From Cellulophaga sp. HaHa_2_95 (GTDB taxonomy: Bacteria; Bacteroidota; Bacteroidia; Flavobacteriales; Flavobacteriaceae): DNA of 64,000 bases. How positions within the stretch are numbered: position 1 is the stretch's first letter; every line of letters starts with the position of its first letter. Under the pieces are notes generated by a model. It saw only the letters and a program-made list of their open reading frames with translations, did no database searches and was not told the origin of the DNA. Where the stretch lies: NCBI RefSeq assembly GCF_019278565.1, contig NZ_CP058988.1, positions 62,001 to 126,000 on the forward strand, read 5' to 3'. Positions 18,594 to 27,578 of this stretch are shown here, piece by piece. A program made the translations under genes and the position numbers.

Positions 18594-19946
18594 TTATAAC
18601 ATTCTATTTACATCATAACCCCACGAAGGATATGTAAATACAATAGCCTTCATATCATCTACCGTCATCTCTTTTCGGATGGCCAATGAAAATAAGTTAA
18701 TAGTTTCTCCTGCATGCGGCCCAATAATATGCGCACCTACAATTGCTTTTGTACGTTCGTTGATTAAAATTTTATAAGCATATATCGGTGCGTTTATTCG
18801 CCTTGCATTAAACCAATCTACAGCAGATTCATGATTTACTAGTACATTTTTATATCTTTTCTTTGCTTCTTCTTCACTTAAACCTACACTAGCTAGATTA
18901 GGTAAGGTATAAACTACCGAAGGAATTACAGGGGTATGTACTTTTGCTTTATTTCCCTTAATTATATTTGCCGAAACAGTATTTGCTTCTGGCCCCGTCA
19001 TAGAAGTCAATGGCAACCCATGATCGGTAACATCGCCACAGGCATAGACACTATTATTTTTAGAATTTTGAAGGTATTCATTTACGTCAATTCCTTTTTC
19101 GCTAAAAGAAACCTTTGCCTTATCTAAATCAAGTTGGTCTATTGCGGGTACACGCCCAGCGGTATTAAAGACAATATTTGCCTTAATGTGCTTAATTGTA
19201 TCTTCATGCTCATAATAAACTTTAAACTTATTTTTTCCTTTTTTCAACTTATTAACTTTCGCATTAAATAAAAATTTAATCCCTATTTTTTCAGAATAAG
19301 TAACCAAGGTATCTACTAAGTCAGGATCAAAACCTTGTAATGGTCTTTCATGAGAATGAATAACAGTCACCTTTGCTCCTGCTCTTGCCGCCATGTGAGC
19401 AAATTCCATTCCTATATATCCTCCGCCAACAAATACTAAATGCTCTGGAAGCTTTTTCAAATTAAGAAAGTCCCCACTGGTCTTCAGTAATGCAGCACCA
19501 TCTATAGGTAATTCAATAGGCTTCAGTCCTGTAGCTATAACAAATTTATCGGCTTCAATAATTTCATCGCCTACCGTAATCGTTGTTTCTGATAGAAAAG
19601 AAGCTGCACCCGAAAAAACAGTAATCCCCAACTCTTTCAAGCTGTCCTTTGAAGCCTTAGGAATGGGTTTCGTAAAGGTCTTTTTAAATTTTTGCATATC
19701 ACTCCAAAGTAGTTTGGGTAACTTTACAATCCCATTTCCATTCATATGTTTAGCAAATTCTAAAACTTCTGTCGATGCTAAAAGCGCTTTTTTTGGATCA
19801 CAACCACGCAATGGGCAGGTACCGCCATAATCACGGCGTTCAGTGATTGCCACACTCATTCCTGCTTCCGCACATGACTTTGCTACAGCTTGCCCTGCAC
19901 TACCACCTCCTATTACAAATACATCAAATTTCTTGTTTGCCATCAT
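18594..19946 (-). CDS. NAD(P)/FAD-dependent disulfide oxidoreductase-like protein lacking the C-terminal HPT motif
   Basis: This 450-residue protein has the architecture of glutathione reductase and dihydrolipoamide dehydrogenase. The FAD-binding GGGSAGQAVAKSCAEAG lies at 13-29, the redox pair is Cys44/Cys49 in GGTCPLRGCDPKKALL, the NAD(P)-binding GGGYIGMEFA follows, and the second FAD motif is YACGDVTD. The C-terminal dimerisation domain ends VFTYPSWGYDVN, where active family members have HPTxxE, so the catalytic base His and its Glu partner are missing. The protein may therefore use another substrate or act as an oxidase or reductase without a disulfide partner. The start could be the first or second Met. 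It converges with the TspO-like gene. Confidence 0.88.
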   Translation of the reverse strand: MMANKKFDVFVIGGGSAGQAVAKSCAEAGMSVAITERRDYGGTCPLRGCDPKKALLASTEVLEFAKHMNGNGIVKLPKLLWSDMQKFKKTFTKPIPKASKDSLKELGITVFSGAASFLSETTITVGDEIIEADKFVIATGLKPIELPIDGAALLKTSGDFLNLKKLPEHLVFVGGGYIGMEFAHMAARAGAKVTVIHSHERPLQGFDPDLVDTLVTYSEKIGIKFLFNAKVNKLKKGKNKFKVYYEHEDTIKHIKANIVFNTAGRVPAIDQLDLDKAKVSFSEKGIDVNEYLQNSKNNSVYACGDVTDHGLPLTSMTGPEANTVSANIIKGNKAKVHTPVIPSVVYTLPNLASVGLSEEEAKKRYKNVLVNHESAVDWFNARRINAPIYAYKILINERTKAIVGAHIIGPHAGETINLFSLAIRKEMTVDDMKAIVFTYPSWGYDVNRML

Positions 19947-20041
19947 CTTAATTTTATAGAGCTACCAAGTTCTGCACTTTTTGAGACAAAAAGTGATTCA
20001 TATTGATTAAAAATGAACGCAATGCATTTACGAGGTATGTT

Positions 20042-20049
20042 TATATTTG
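20042..20049 (+). promoter_or_regulatory. Promoter -7 box of mfd
   Basis: TATATTTG is an exact TAnnTTTG match. It covers a TTG codon at 20047 that could otherwise be read as the start of mfd, which makes the TTG at 20065 the more likely start. Confidence 0.55.
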
Positions 20050-20064
20050 CACAAAAGTTTTAAG

Positions 20065-23000
20065 TTGAGCCAAAAAATCATTCAACAACTCTACGAACAG
20101 TCTCCGCAATTGCAGAAACTGCGCACTGCTATTTCCAATTTTGAACATACAAAAGGTACTATCAACATAAAAGGTCTCATAGGATCTTCCTTATCGTTTG
20201 TGTTAACCGATGCTTTTAAGACTGCAAAGCAGCCTTTTCTTTTAATTTTTAACGACAAAGAAGAAGCGGCATATCATTTGAACGATCTGGAACAAATGAT
20301 TGGTGAAAAAGATGTGCTATTCTATCCGGGAAGCTACCGTAGACCCTATCAAATTGAAGAAACAGACAATGCAAATGTTTTGCTACGTGCCGAAGTTTTA
20401 AACCGGATTAATTCGCGTAAGAAACCCGCAGTTATTGTTACGTATCCAGACGCCCTATTTGAAAAAGTCGTCACTAGAAGAGAGTTAGATAAAAACACGT
20501 TAAAAATAAAAATTGAAGATTCATTATCGCTCGATTTTTTAAACGAAGTGCTCTTCGAATATAAATTTAAACGAGTAGATTTTGTCACAGAGCCAGGAGA
20601 ATTTTCTGTTCGTGGGGGAATCGTAGATGTATTCTCTTTTTCTAATGATGAACCCTACCGTTTAGAATTTTTTGGTGATGAAGTAGAAAGCATCAGAACC
20701 TTTGATGTAGAAACACAACTTTCGCTTGAAAAATTAAACAAGATTACCATTATCCCTAATGTAGAAAACAAATTTTTAGATGAATCTAGAGAGAGTTTTC
20801 TTCAATATATAGCATCAAACACTTTAATTTTTAACAGTGATATTGATATTTTACTAGACCGCTTAGATTCTTTTTTCGAGAAAGCCACAGAAGCTTTCAG
20901 CAAGCTCTCTACAGAAATTAAACATGCAGAACCAAAAGCCCTATTTGTAGATTCTACCTTATTTAAAAAAGAATTAGAGGCTTTTAGTTTAATTATTGGC
21001 GGCAACCCTTCGCAAAAAAGTATCCAAGAAGAAATTCAATTCAACACAAGACCTCAGCCTTCTTTCAATAAAAAGTTCGATTTACTTATTGAAAGTTTAA
21101 ACGAACAAGAAAAAGCTGGGTTTACTAATTATATTTTTTGCTCCACAGAACAACAAGCGCAACGTTTTCATGATATTTTTGATGAAGTTGGAAAAAAAGT
21201 ACATTACAAAACAGTAGTCTATTCTCTTTTTCAAGGTTTTATAGATGTCGATTTAAAAATAACCTGTTTTACAGATCATCAAATTTTTGAGCGCTACCAT
21301 AAGTTTCATGTTAAAAATGGCTATTCTAAGAAACAAGCCATTACACTTAAAGAACTTACTCGTTTAGATATTGGCGACTATGTAACCCACATGGATCATG
21401 GTGTTGGAAAATTTGGAGGCTTACAAAAAATAGATGTAGAAGGTAAAAAACAAGAGGCGATAAAATTGGTGTATGGCGAGCGTGATATATTGTATGTCAG
21501 CATTCATTCCCTGCATAAAATATCTAAGTTCACTGGCAAAGATGGTACGCCTCCAAAAATATACAAACTTGGTTCTGGTGCTTGGAAAAAAGTAAAAGAA
21601 AAAGCGAAGTCTAGAGTTAAGAAAATTGCATTTGATTTAATACAAGTCTATGCCAAACGTAGATCAGAAAAAGGATTTCAATATGCTCCTGATGGCTATT
21701 TACAACACGAATTAGAAGCTTCTTTCATTTACGAAGACACGCCAGACCAGAGTAAAGCTACTGAAGACATTAAGCGCGATATGGAAAGTGAGCGACCAAT
21801 GGATCGCTTAATTTGTGGGGATGTAGGTTTTGGAAAAACAGAGGTTGCTATCAGAGCTGCCTTTAAAGCGGTAGCAAATGGCAAACAAGTAGCCGTTCTA
21901 GTACCCACCACTATTCTTGCATTTCAGCACAGCAGAACATTCAGCGAACGTCTAAAAGATATGCCGGTAACGGTAGATTATTTAAACAGATTTAGAACTG
22001 CTAAAGAGAAAAAAGAAACACTTGAAAAATTAGCTGACGGTAAAGTTGATATCATTATAGGTACCCACCAGTTGGTAAATAAAAACGTGAGATTTAAAGA
22101 CTTAGGCTTATTAATTGTAGATGAAGAGCAGAAGTTTGGCGTTGCCGTAAAAGATAAATTAAAGTCTATTAAGGAGAATGTAGATGTCTTAACCTTAACG
22201 GCCACTCCTATCCCGAGAACGTTACAATTTAGTTTAATGGCCGCTCGTGATTTATCAGTTATAAATACAGCACCACCAAACAGGTATCCTATTCAGAGTG
22301 ACGTTATCCGTTTTTCTGAAGAGACTATTCGGGATGCAGTGAGTTATGAAATTCAACGTGGAGGACAAGTATTTTTCATCCATAACCGTGTAGAAAACAT
22401 TAAGGAAGTTGCTGGTTTATTGCAGCGTTTAGTGCCAGATGCCAAAATTGGAATTGGTCACGGCCAAATGGATGGCAAAAAGTTAGAGAGCCTGATGCTC
22501 GCTTTTATCAATGGTGAATTTGATGTCTTAGTCTCTACTACCATTATAGAAAGCGGATTAGATGTATCTAATGCCAATACCATTTTTATAAATAATGCCA
22601 ATAATTTTGGATTAAGCGATTTGCATCAAATGCGTGGTAGAGTTGGGCGTAGTAACAAAAAAGCGTTCTGTTACTTTATTACTCCACCTTACGAAGTCAT
22701 GACCTCTGATGCCCGCAAACGTATTGAAGCCTTAGAGCAATTTACAGAATTAGGTAGCGGATTTAATATCGCCATGAAAGATTTAGAAATTCGTGGTGCT
22801 GGAGATATTCTTGGAGGTGAACAAAGCGGATTTATAAATGATATTGGTTTTGATGCCTATCAAAAAATATTAGCAGAAGCTGTTGATGAACTAAAAGAAA
22901 ATGAGTTTAAAGATCTATATGAGGAGATTGATGGGCATGAATATGAAAAGGTTTTCGTAAAAGAAACTCAGATTGATGCTGATTTTGAACTGCTATTCCC

Positions 23001-23442
23001 TGATGATTATATCAATAATATTACAGAGCGTTTAAATTTATATACCGCACTAAATCAAATTACCGATGAAGATGGCTTGAAGAAATTTGAAGTGGACTTA
23101 ATAGATCGTTTTGGCGAGTTGCCAATTGAAGCAGAGGACTTATTAAATTCTGTTCGTATAAAATGGATAGCTAATGCTATTGGTCTGGAAAAAATTGTCA
23201 TGAAGCAAGGAAAAATGATAGGCTATTTTATTGCTGACCAGCAATCTGCATTCTATCAAAGCGCTAATTTTACTAGCGTTTTACAATTTGTGCAAGCGCA
23301 TCCTAAATTATGTAAGATTAAAGAAAAGCAAACTAGAAACGGACTCCGATTACTATTAGTTTTTGAAAACATAAGATCTATAGACAAAGCATATTTAGCC
23401 ATGCAACCTTTTGAAAAAGAAAATAAATTAGCTTCAAATTAA
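20065..23442 (+). CDS. mfd: Transcription-repair coupling factor Mfd
   Basis: Mfd removes RNA polymerase stalled at a DNA lesion and recruits UvrA. The roughly 1125 residues show the family order: a UvrB-homology N-terminal region (SSLSFVLTDAF, YPGSYRRPYQ, FSVRGGIVDVF), the RNA-polymerase-interacting domain (IGDYVTHMDHGVGKFGG, about 440-500), then RecG-like helicase motors. Those carry Walker A GDVGFGKT (about 587), DEEQ in IVDEEQKFGV, TATPIPRTL and the GRVGRS motif VI, followed by a TRCF C-terminal domain. There is no ATG at the N-terminus. TTG at 20065 (then SQKIIQQ) is chosen because the upstream TTG lies within the promoter box. Confidence 0.96.
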   Translation: MSQKIIQQLYEQSPQLQKLRTAISNFEHTKGTINIKGLIGSSLSFVLTDAFKTAKQPFLLIFNDKEEAAYHLNDLEQMIGEKDVLFYPGSYRRPYQIEETDNANVLLRAEVLNRINSRKKPAVIVTYPDALFEKVVTRRELDKNTLKIKIEDSLSLDFLNEVLFEYKFKRVDFVTEPGEFSVRGGIVDVFSFSNDEPYRLEFFGDEVESIRTFDVETQLSLEKLNKITIIPNVENKFLDESRESFLQYIASNTLIFNSDIDILLDRLDSFFEKATEAFSKLSTEIKHAEPKALFVDSTLFKKELEAFSLIIGGNPSQKSIQEEIQFNTRPQPSFNKKFDLLIESLNEQEKAGFTNYIFCSTEQQAQRFHDIFDEVGKKVHYKTVVYSLFQGFIDVDLKITCFTDHQIFERYHKFHVKNGYSKKQAITLKELTRLDIGDYVTHMDHGVGKFGGLQKIDVEGKKQEAIKLVYGERDILYVSIHSLHKISKFTGKDGTPPKIYKLGSGAWKKVKEKAKSRVKKIAFDLIQVYAKRRSEKGFQYAPDGYLQHELEASFIYEDTPDQSKATEDIKRDMESERPMDRLICGDVGFGKTEVAIRAAFKAVANGKQVAVLVPTTILAFQHSRTFSERLKDMPVTVDYLNRFRTAKEKKETLEKLADGKVDIIIGTHQLVNKNVRFKDLGLLIVDEEQKFGVAVKDKLKSIKENVDVLTLTATPIPRTLQFSLMAARDLSVINTAPPNRYPIQSDVIRFSEETIRDAVSYEIQRGGQVFFIHNRVENIKEVAGLLQRLVPDAKIGIGHGQMDGKKLESLMLAFINGEFDVLVSTTIIESGLDVSNANTIFINNANNFGLSDLHQMRGRVGRSNKKAFCYFITPPYEVMTSDARKRIEALEQFTELGSGFNIAMKDLEIRGAGDILGGEQSGFINDIGFDAYQKILAEAVDELKENEFKDLYEEIDGHEYEKVFVKETQIDADFELLFPDDYINNITERLNLYTALNQITDEDGLKKFEVDLIDRFGELPIEAEDLLNSVRIKWIANAIGLEKIVMKQGKMIGYFIADQQSAFYQSANFTSVLQFVQAHPKLCKIKEKQTRNGLRLLLVFENIRSIDKAYLAMQPFEKENKLASN

Positions 23443-23473
23443 TTATTGGAGTGATTTTTGTAAAATACAAAAC

Positions 23474-24799
23474 ATGAAAAAGATTCTTTTACTATTATCA
23501 GCGTTCGTCGTCTTAAGCGCAAACGCACAACATACTATATCCGGCACATTTACGCCTGCGGAAGATTATACGTGGCTTATTGCATACCGCATAAAACCTG
23601 GCACACAAGCATATTCCGCAGATACAGCCATCCAGTTTGGAAAAGCTACTTTAGCTATGCCAGAAAATGCAGAACCGGGCATGTATCGATTAGTATATGC
23701 AGTCCCGCAGGAGGAATATAATTTTGATGTCATCTATAACGGAAAAGAGGATATTGTCTTTACCTTTAATTCAGATGATGGTGCAACTTACACCAACTCT
23801 GTAGAGAATAGTACTTTGAGTGACTATCTAGCAGAAATTAGTGCTGTGGAGCAGGATATTATTACCTTTTATAGCAAGCAAAAAACCAATAAAAAGGAAT
23901 TTAATTCGCTTCTAAAATCTCTTACTAGTATTCAAAAAAACTATGAAAGTAAATCTGAAGGTTTAATCGCCAATCATTTTATTACAGCTAACGCACCTTA
24001 TATTCCTGAGGCTTATAGTACTGCTGAGGCCTATGTTGCTGGTAAGAAAGAAAATTATTTCAAGGCAATAGATTTTAGTAACCCAGTCTTACAAAGTTCT
24101 GTTTTCTTGACCGATAAATTAACGAATTATGTTTTCACAGCAGTACCACTTACCCTTAGCGGTACGGATGAATTAGAGCAAGAGGTAATCAAAAATGTAG
24201 ATAGTATTTCTACTCCTTTGGGGAGTTTAACGGATGATTTTAAGTTTTATACGTATTATGAATTATGGAATACGGCAGTAGCCTATGATCATAATACTGT
24301 ATCAGACTATATCTATACTAATTACTTAAAAGACTTAGCTATTGCCACAGAAAACGTAGAGGCAAAGAATACTATTGAAGCACATAATAGACTCCGAATT
24401 GGAGAAGTAGCACCAGAAATTACTTGGAAGACAGGAAAAGAGCTTAATAAACTTAGCGGTTTAGCTCCTGCAAAAAACTATGTCTTAATTTTCTGGAGTA
24501 GTACCTGTGGGCATTGTTTAAAAGAATTGCCTGCACTGCATAAAGAATTTAAAAACAAAACAGATCTTACCGTTTTAGCCGTAGGATTAGAAGATGAAAT
24601 AGAAAATTGGGAAATTGAAGCTGCAAAATTACCTAATTTCAAACACGCCATTTCTTTAGGAAAATGGGATAGTGAATATGCTGAATTGTACGATGTACAT
24701 GCTACACCAACCTATTACATATTGGATAGCGAAAAAAGAATTATCGCCAAGCCAGAAGATGATAAAGCAGCCGTAGAATTTCTAAAGAAAATCTACTAA
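23474..24799 (+). CDS. Secreted TlpA-like thioredoxin-fold protein
   Basis: The 441-residue protein has a signal peptide (MKKILLLLSAFVVLSANAQ) and is exported to the periplasm. Residues about 20-300 form an uncharacterised N-terminal region of the kind found in Bacteroidota thiol-disulfide proteins. Residues about 308-441 are a TlpA/AhpC-type thioredoxin domain beginning IGEVAPEITW, with the redox site CGHC (Cys345, Cys348) in WSSTCGHCLKELP and the cis-proline in HATPTYYILD. It probably reduces or oxidises disulfides of envelope proteins. It lies 31 bases after mfd but is probably functionally unrelated. Confidence 0.88.
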   Translation: MKKILLLLSAFVVLSANAQHTISGTFTPAEDYTWLIAYRIKPGTQAYSADTAIQFGKATLAMPENAEPGMYRLVYAVPQEEYNFDVIYNGKEDIVFTFNSDDGATYTNSVENSTLSDYLAEISAVEQDIITFYSKQKTNKKEFNSLLKSLTSIQKNYESKSEGLIANHFITANAPYIPEAYSTAEAYVAGKKENYFKAIDFSNPVLQSSVFLTDKLTNYVFTAVPLTLSGTDELEQEVIKNVDSISTPLGSLTDDFKFYTYYELWNTAVAYDHNTVSDYIYTNYLKDLAIATENVEAKNTIEAHNRLRIGEVAPEITWKTGKELNKLSGLAPAKNYVLIFWSSTCGHCLKELPALHKEFKNKTDLTVLAVGLEDEIENWEIEAAKLPNFKHAISLGKWDSEYAELYDVHATPTYYILDSEKRIIAKPEDDKAAVEFLKKIY

Positions 24800-24830
24800 C
24801 TGCTTTTATTAGCTACACGATAGTACCGTG

Positions 24831-25490
24831 TTATAATGTTTTTAAATCCTTAATGGTTTTAAAAGCAATATCTACGTGTTCATCATCTACTAAGATGGTG
24901 AACTCATTGGTAGTAGAGATTACTTCATAAAGTACAATCCCCTCCCATGCCAAACGCTGAAAAATAAAATAATAAATTCCAGGAACGGTAACGTTTTCCG
25001 AAGGTAACTTCACGGTAATCGAAGACAAGTTTTCTGCTTTTTGAGTGCAGCGCTCTCCTTCAAATAATGCTTCAACAGTTTTATCTAAACTGTTGCTCAC
25101 TACAATGTTTAATTCATTTACACCTCTTGAAGAAGTATAAAAAACATCCTTGTCTTTATTTACTTCTTTCAGCAACAAGCGCTGATTTTCTAAAAGACTA
25201 TCCGATAATAAAAAAGTAAAATCAGTTAAGGAAGAACGCACTGTAATCTCACCAATATTTTTAAGTACTTTGATAATTTTGTGAGTTGCCCTAAACTCTA
25301 AGTCATCCGATAACCTTTTTAACGCCATTACAATGGCACCATTCCGAATGTCTTTCCCCAATTCGGCTTCAATCTCTGGCTTAACAATCCTAGATAATGA
25401 GGTAAGGTTAATAATTCCTTGTGCTAATGCACTTTGTAAAAAGGGTTTTTTCTTAATGTAATGTTCTACGACAGAAGATATTGTTTTCAT
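24831..25490 (-). CDS. ACT-domain aspartokinase-like protein without a kinase domain
   Basis: The 219-residue protein resembles only the regulatory part of aspartate kinases. Helical residues about 1-75 (KTISSVVEHYIKKKPFLQSALAQG) precede two ACT-like modules, including KNIGEITVRSSLTDFTFLLSDSL and a C-terminal YEVISTTNEFTILVDDE. No KFGG kinase signature is present. The frame stays open to 25520, but a promoter with TTTG and TATATTTG elements lies at 25509-25540, so the ATG at 25490 (MKTISS) is the right start. It may sense an amino acid and bind another protein; this is inference. Confidence 0.72.
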   Translation of the reverse strand: MKTISSVVEHYIKKKPFLQSALAQGIINLTSLSRIVKPEIEAELGKDIRNGAIVMALKRLSDDLEFRATHKIIKVLKNIGEITVRSSLTDFTFLLSDSLLENQRLLLKEVNKDKDVFYTSSRGVNELNIVVSNSLDKTVEALFEGERCTQKAENLSSITVKLPSENVTVPGIYYFIFQRLAWEGIVLYEVISTTNEFTILVDDEHVDIAFKTIKDLKTL

Positions 25491-25508
25491 GATTCCGGTT
25501 GTGAGACG

Positions 25509-25540
25509 CAAATATAACAAATTGTTATAAATAAAACAAA
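25509..25540 (-). promoter_or_regulatory. Complete -33/-7 promoter of the ACT-domain gene
   Basis: On the minus strand TTTG (25540-25537) is followed by 20 bases and TATATTTG (25516-25509). This is the best full match to the Bacteroidota promoter in the window. It also partly occupies the gap to yraN and fixes the gene start at 25490. Confidence 0.7.
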
Positions 25541-25543
25541 TAT

Positions 25544-25903
25544 TTAGAAATGATAAAAAGCATCTTCTATGTGATTGATTTCCAAGCCTCCTTTTTGTTG
25601 TACAATGGTAATAATATCAAAGCGAACTTCTACATCTAAATCATGAAAGGTTACATATTGATGTGCTGCAGCAATAAGAAGGTTTATTTTTTTTTGATGT
25701 ATCAAATCAGATAGGTCGGCAATAAAGCCGGTATTTCTAGATTTCACTTCTACAATTACCAAAATATCTTTACTTCTCGCAATAATATCAACTTCAGCTT
25801 TTAGGTAGCGGTAATTTTTTTCCAGTATTGTATATCCATTTTTTTCCAGGTGTTTTACTGCTTGTTCTTCCCCTAATTTGCCAAAATCGTTATGAATTGC
25901 CAT
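25544..25903 (-). CDS. YraN family protein (UPF0102, endonuclease-like fold)
   Basis: The 119-residue protein is a UPF0102/YraN member with the predicted restriction-endonuclease-like core. GKLGEEQAVKHLEKNGYTILEKNYR opens the domain, and EVDIIARS and VIVEVKSR carry the Asp and the ExK pair expected of a nuclease site. Its natural substrate is not known. The frame opens four codons earlier at MIKF, but MAIHND at 25903 is the better start. It is transcribed on the minus strand, upstream of the ACT-domain gene, which has its own promoter. Confidence 0.87.
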   Translation of the reverse strand: MAIHNDFGKLGEEQAVKHLEKNGYTILEKNYRYLKAEVDIIARSKDILVIVEVKSRNTGFIADLSDLIHQKKINLLIAAAHQYVTFHDLDVEVRFDIITIVQQKGGLEINHIEDAFYHF

Positions 25904-26009
25904 AAATTTTATCACTTTATTTCAATAATTACGCACTTCATCGAAAATATAGGCACTTAGACGTCCAAAACACCTAGTGCTACGTAATTTTATTGCTATT
26001 GTTGAGTTA

Positions 26010-26024
26010 TATGTAATATACATA
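26010..26024. repeat. Palindrome TATGTA-N3-TACATA upstream of the DUF1800 gene
   Basis: TATGTA (26010-26015) and TACATA (26019-26024) are perfect arms around ATA, 52 bases before the DUF1800 gene, and TACATATATG follows at 26031. It may be an operator, but an AT-rich palindrome of this size can arise by chance. Confidence 0.3.
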
Positions 26025-26075
26025 ACATTTTACATATATGAATTCCCCCAAAATAACCAATTTTAGAACTTCAGT

Positions 26076-27566
26076 ATGGAATACTTTATAAATTGTAATA
26101 CCGCTCCGCTTAGTCCCTACACAACGCCATTGGACAAGCAAAGAGCAGAACATTTTTACCGAAGAATAGGACTTAGTGCCTCAGTAGCTACTATTGAAAG
26201 TGCGGTAGGCCAAACAGCAGAGTCTTTAGTAAATGCGATTATTAATGAAGCTACTTCTATGCCAGAAAGTGCCGCTCCCATATGGGCAGATTGGACACGA
26301 GCAGATTATCCTGAAGACAGTGAAACACGTAACCCTATTGTAAATGCGCAATATGAGGAATGGCGACAAACATATACTAGAGCAATTTTATCTAATAATT
26401 TAAGAGATCGATTAAGCTTTTTCTGGAGCAATCATTTTGTTACCGAATTAAGAAAATACGATGCTCCTACCTATTTATACCATTATACAAATTGCCTGCA
26501 GCGTAATGCTCTAGGGAATTTTAGAACATTTACAAGTGAGATTGGTCTTGACAATGCCATGCTTTATTATTTAGATGGTGTTTATAATAATGGAAACAAC
26601 CCTAATGAAAACTATGGTCGTGAGCTTTACGAGCTATTTACCCTAGGAGAAGGAAACAATTATACAGAAGAAGACATTATAGAAACAGCACGTGCACTTA
26701 CGGGTTACGTAGACCGGCCAGATATAGCTTGGTCTCCGGTAAATTTTGATCCAACAAAATTTGATGACACGCCAAAAACGATATTTGGACAGACGGCCAA
26801 CTTTGATTATGATGGCGTCATAGATAATTTGTTTACACAAAGACCAAATGAAATAAGCTACTTTATCTGTAAAAAATTATATGAGTTTTTTGTGCATCCA
26901 GATTCTACAGACCAAGCAGGAAATGCTCAGGTTATTATAGATGGGCTGGCTGCTACCTTTCGAGCAAATGATTTTGAAATTGCTCCGGTACTATCACAAT
27001 TATTTAAAAGTCAACACTTTTTTGATGACGAAGCTATAGGCGTAATCATCAAAAGTCCTTTTGATTTATTCTTGAGTTTAATTAATGAAACAAGTTTTAG
27101 CTATACTGATAGTATTATCGCAAATATGTATAGTACCAGTGAACTACTAGGGCAAGAGGTTTTTAACCAACCTGGTGTAGAAGGTTGGTACAGAAACAGA
27201 CAGTGGATTAATAATAATTTTATGATTGGCCGTTGGTTATCTTGTGAAATGTTTTTAGAATTGTTCTATACCGCTGATTCAGAGCAGTTTTTTAATTTGG
27301 CTGTTTCGCTGGTTCCAAACGCAGTGTCTGTAAATAATCCAGATGATATCACCAATGCGCTTTTAGATAAATTTTTCCCAAAAGGTATTGCAGAAGATCA
27401 GTTACAAAACGCCTTAGATGTATTTAGAGATGCATCATTAGAACAGTATTATGCGCCAGATGGCGATGGTAGTTGGTCTGTATACAACTATGCAGATTCT
27501 GCAAAACAACAACTATACTTTTTACTACTCCACATCATTAGACAACCAGAATTTCAATTAAAATAA
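26076..27566 (+). CDS. DUF1800 family protein
   Basis: The 496-residue protein matches DUF1800, a family nearly always encoded just before a DUF1501 gene. Landmarks are DKQRAEHFYRRIGLSAS near the N-terminus, LSFFWSNHFVTE, the YGRELYELFTLGEGNNYTEEDIIETARALTGY stretch (about 182-212), and KKLYEFFVHPD. No signal peptide is evident, unlike its partner, so its location is uncertain. The function is not established. It is separated from the next gene by 12 bases, so the two are cotranscribed. A palindrome lies upstream at 26010. Confidence 0.88.
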   Translation: MEYFINCNTAPLSPYTTPLDKQRAEHFYRRIGLSASVATIESAVGQTAESLVNAIINEATSMPESAAPIWADWTRADYPEDSETRNPIVNAQYEEWRQTYTRAILSNNLRDRLSFFWSNHFVTELRKYDAPTYLYHYTNCLQRNALGNFRTFTSEIGLDNAMLYYLDGVYNNGNNPNENYGRELYELFTLGEGNNYTEEDIIETARALTGYVDRPDIAWSPVNFDPTKFDDTPKTIFGQTANFDYDGVIDNLFTQRPNEISYFICKKLYEFFVHPDSTDQAGNAQVIIDGLAATFRANDFEIAPVLSQLFKSQHFFDDEAIGVIIKSPFDLFLSLINETSFSYTDSIIANMYSTSELLGQEVFNQPGVEGWYRNRQWINNNFMIGRWLSCEMFLELFYTADSEQFFNLAVSLVPNAVSVNNPDDITNALLDKFFPKGIAEDQLQNALDVFRDASLEQYYAPDGDGSWSVYNYADSAKQQLYFLLLHIIRQPEFQLK

Positions 27567-27578
27567 AAACCTACCACT

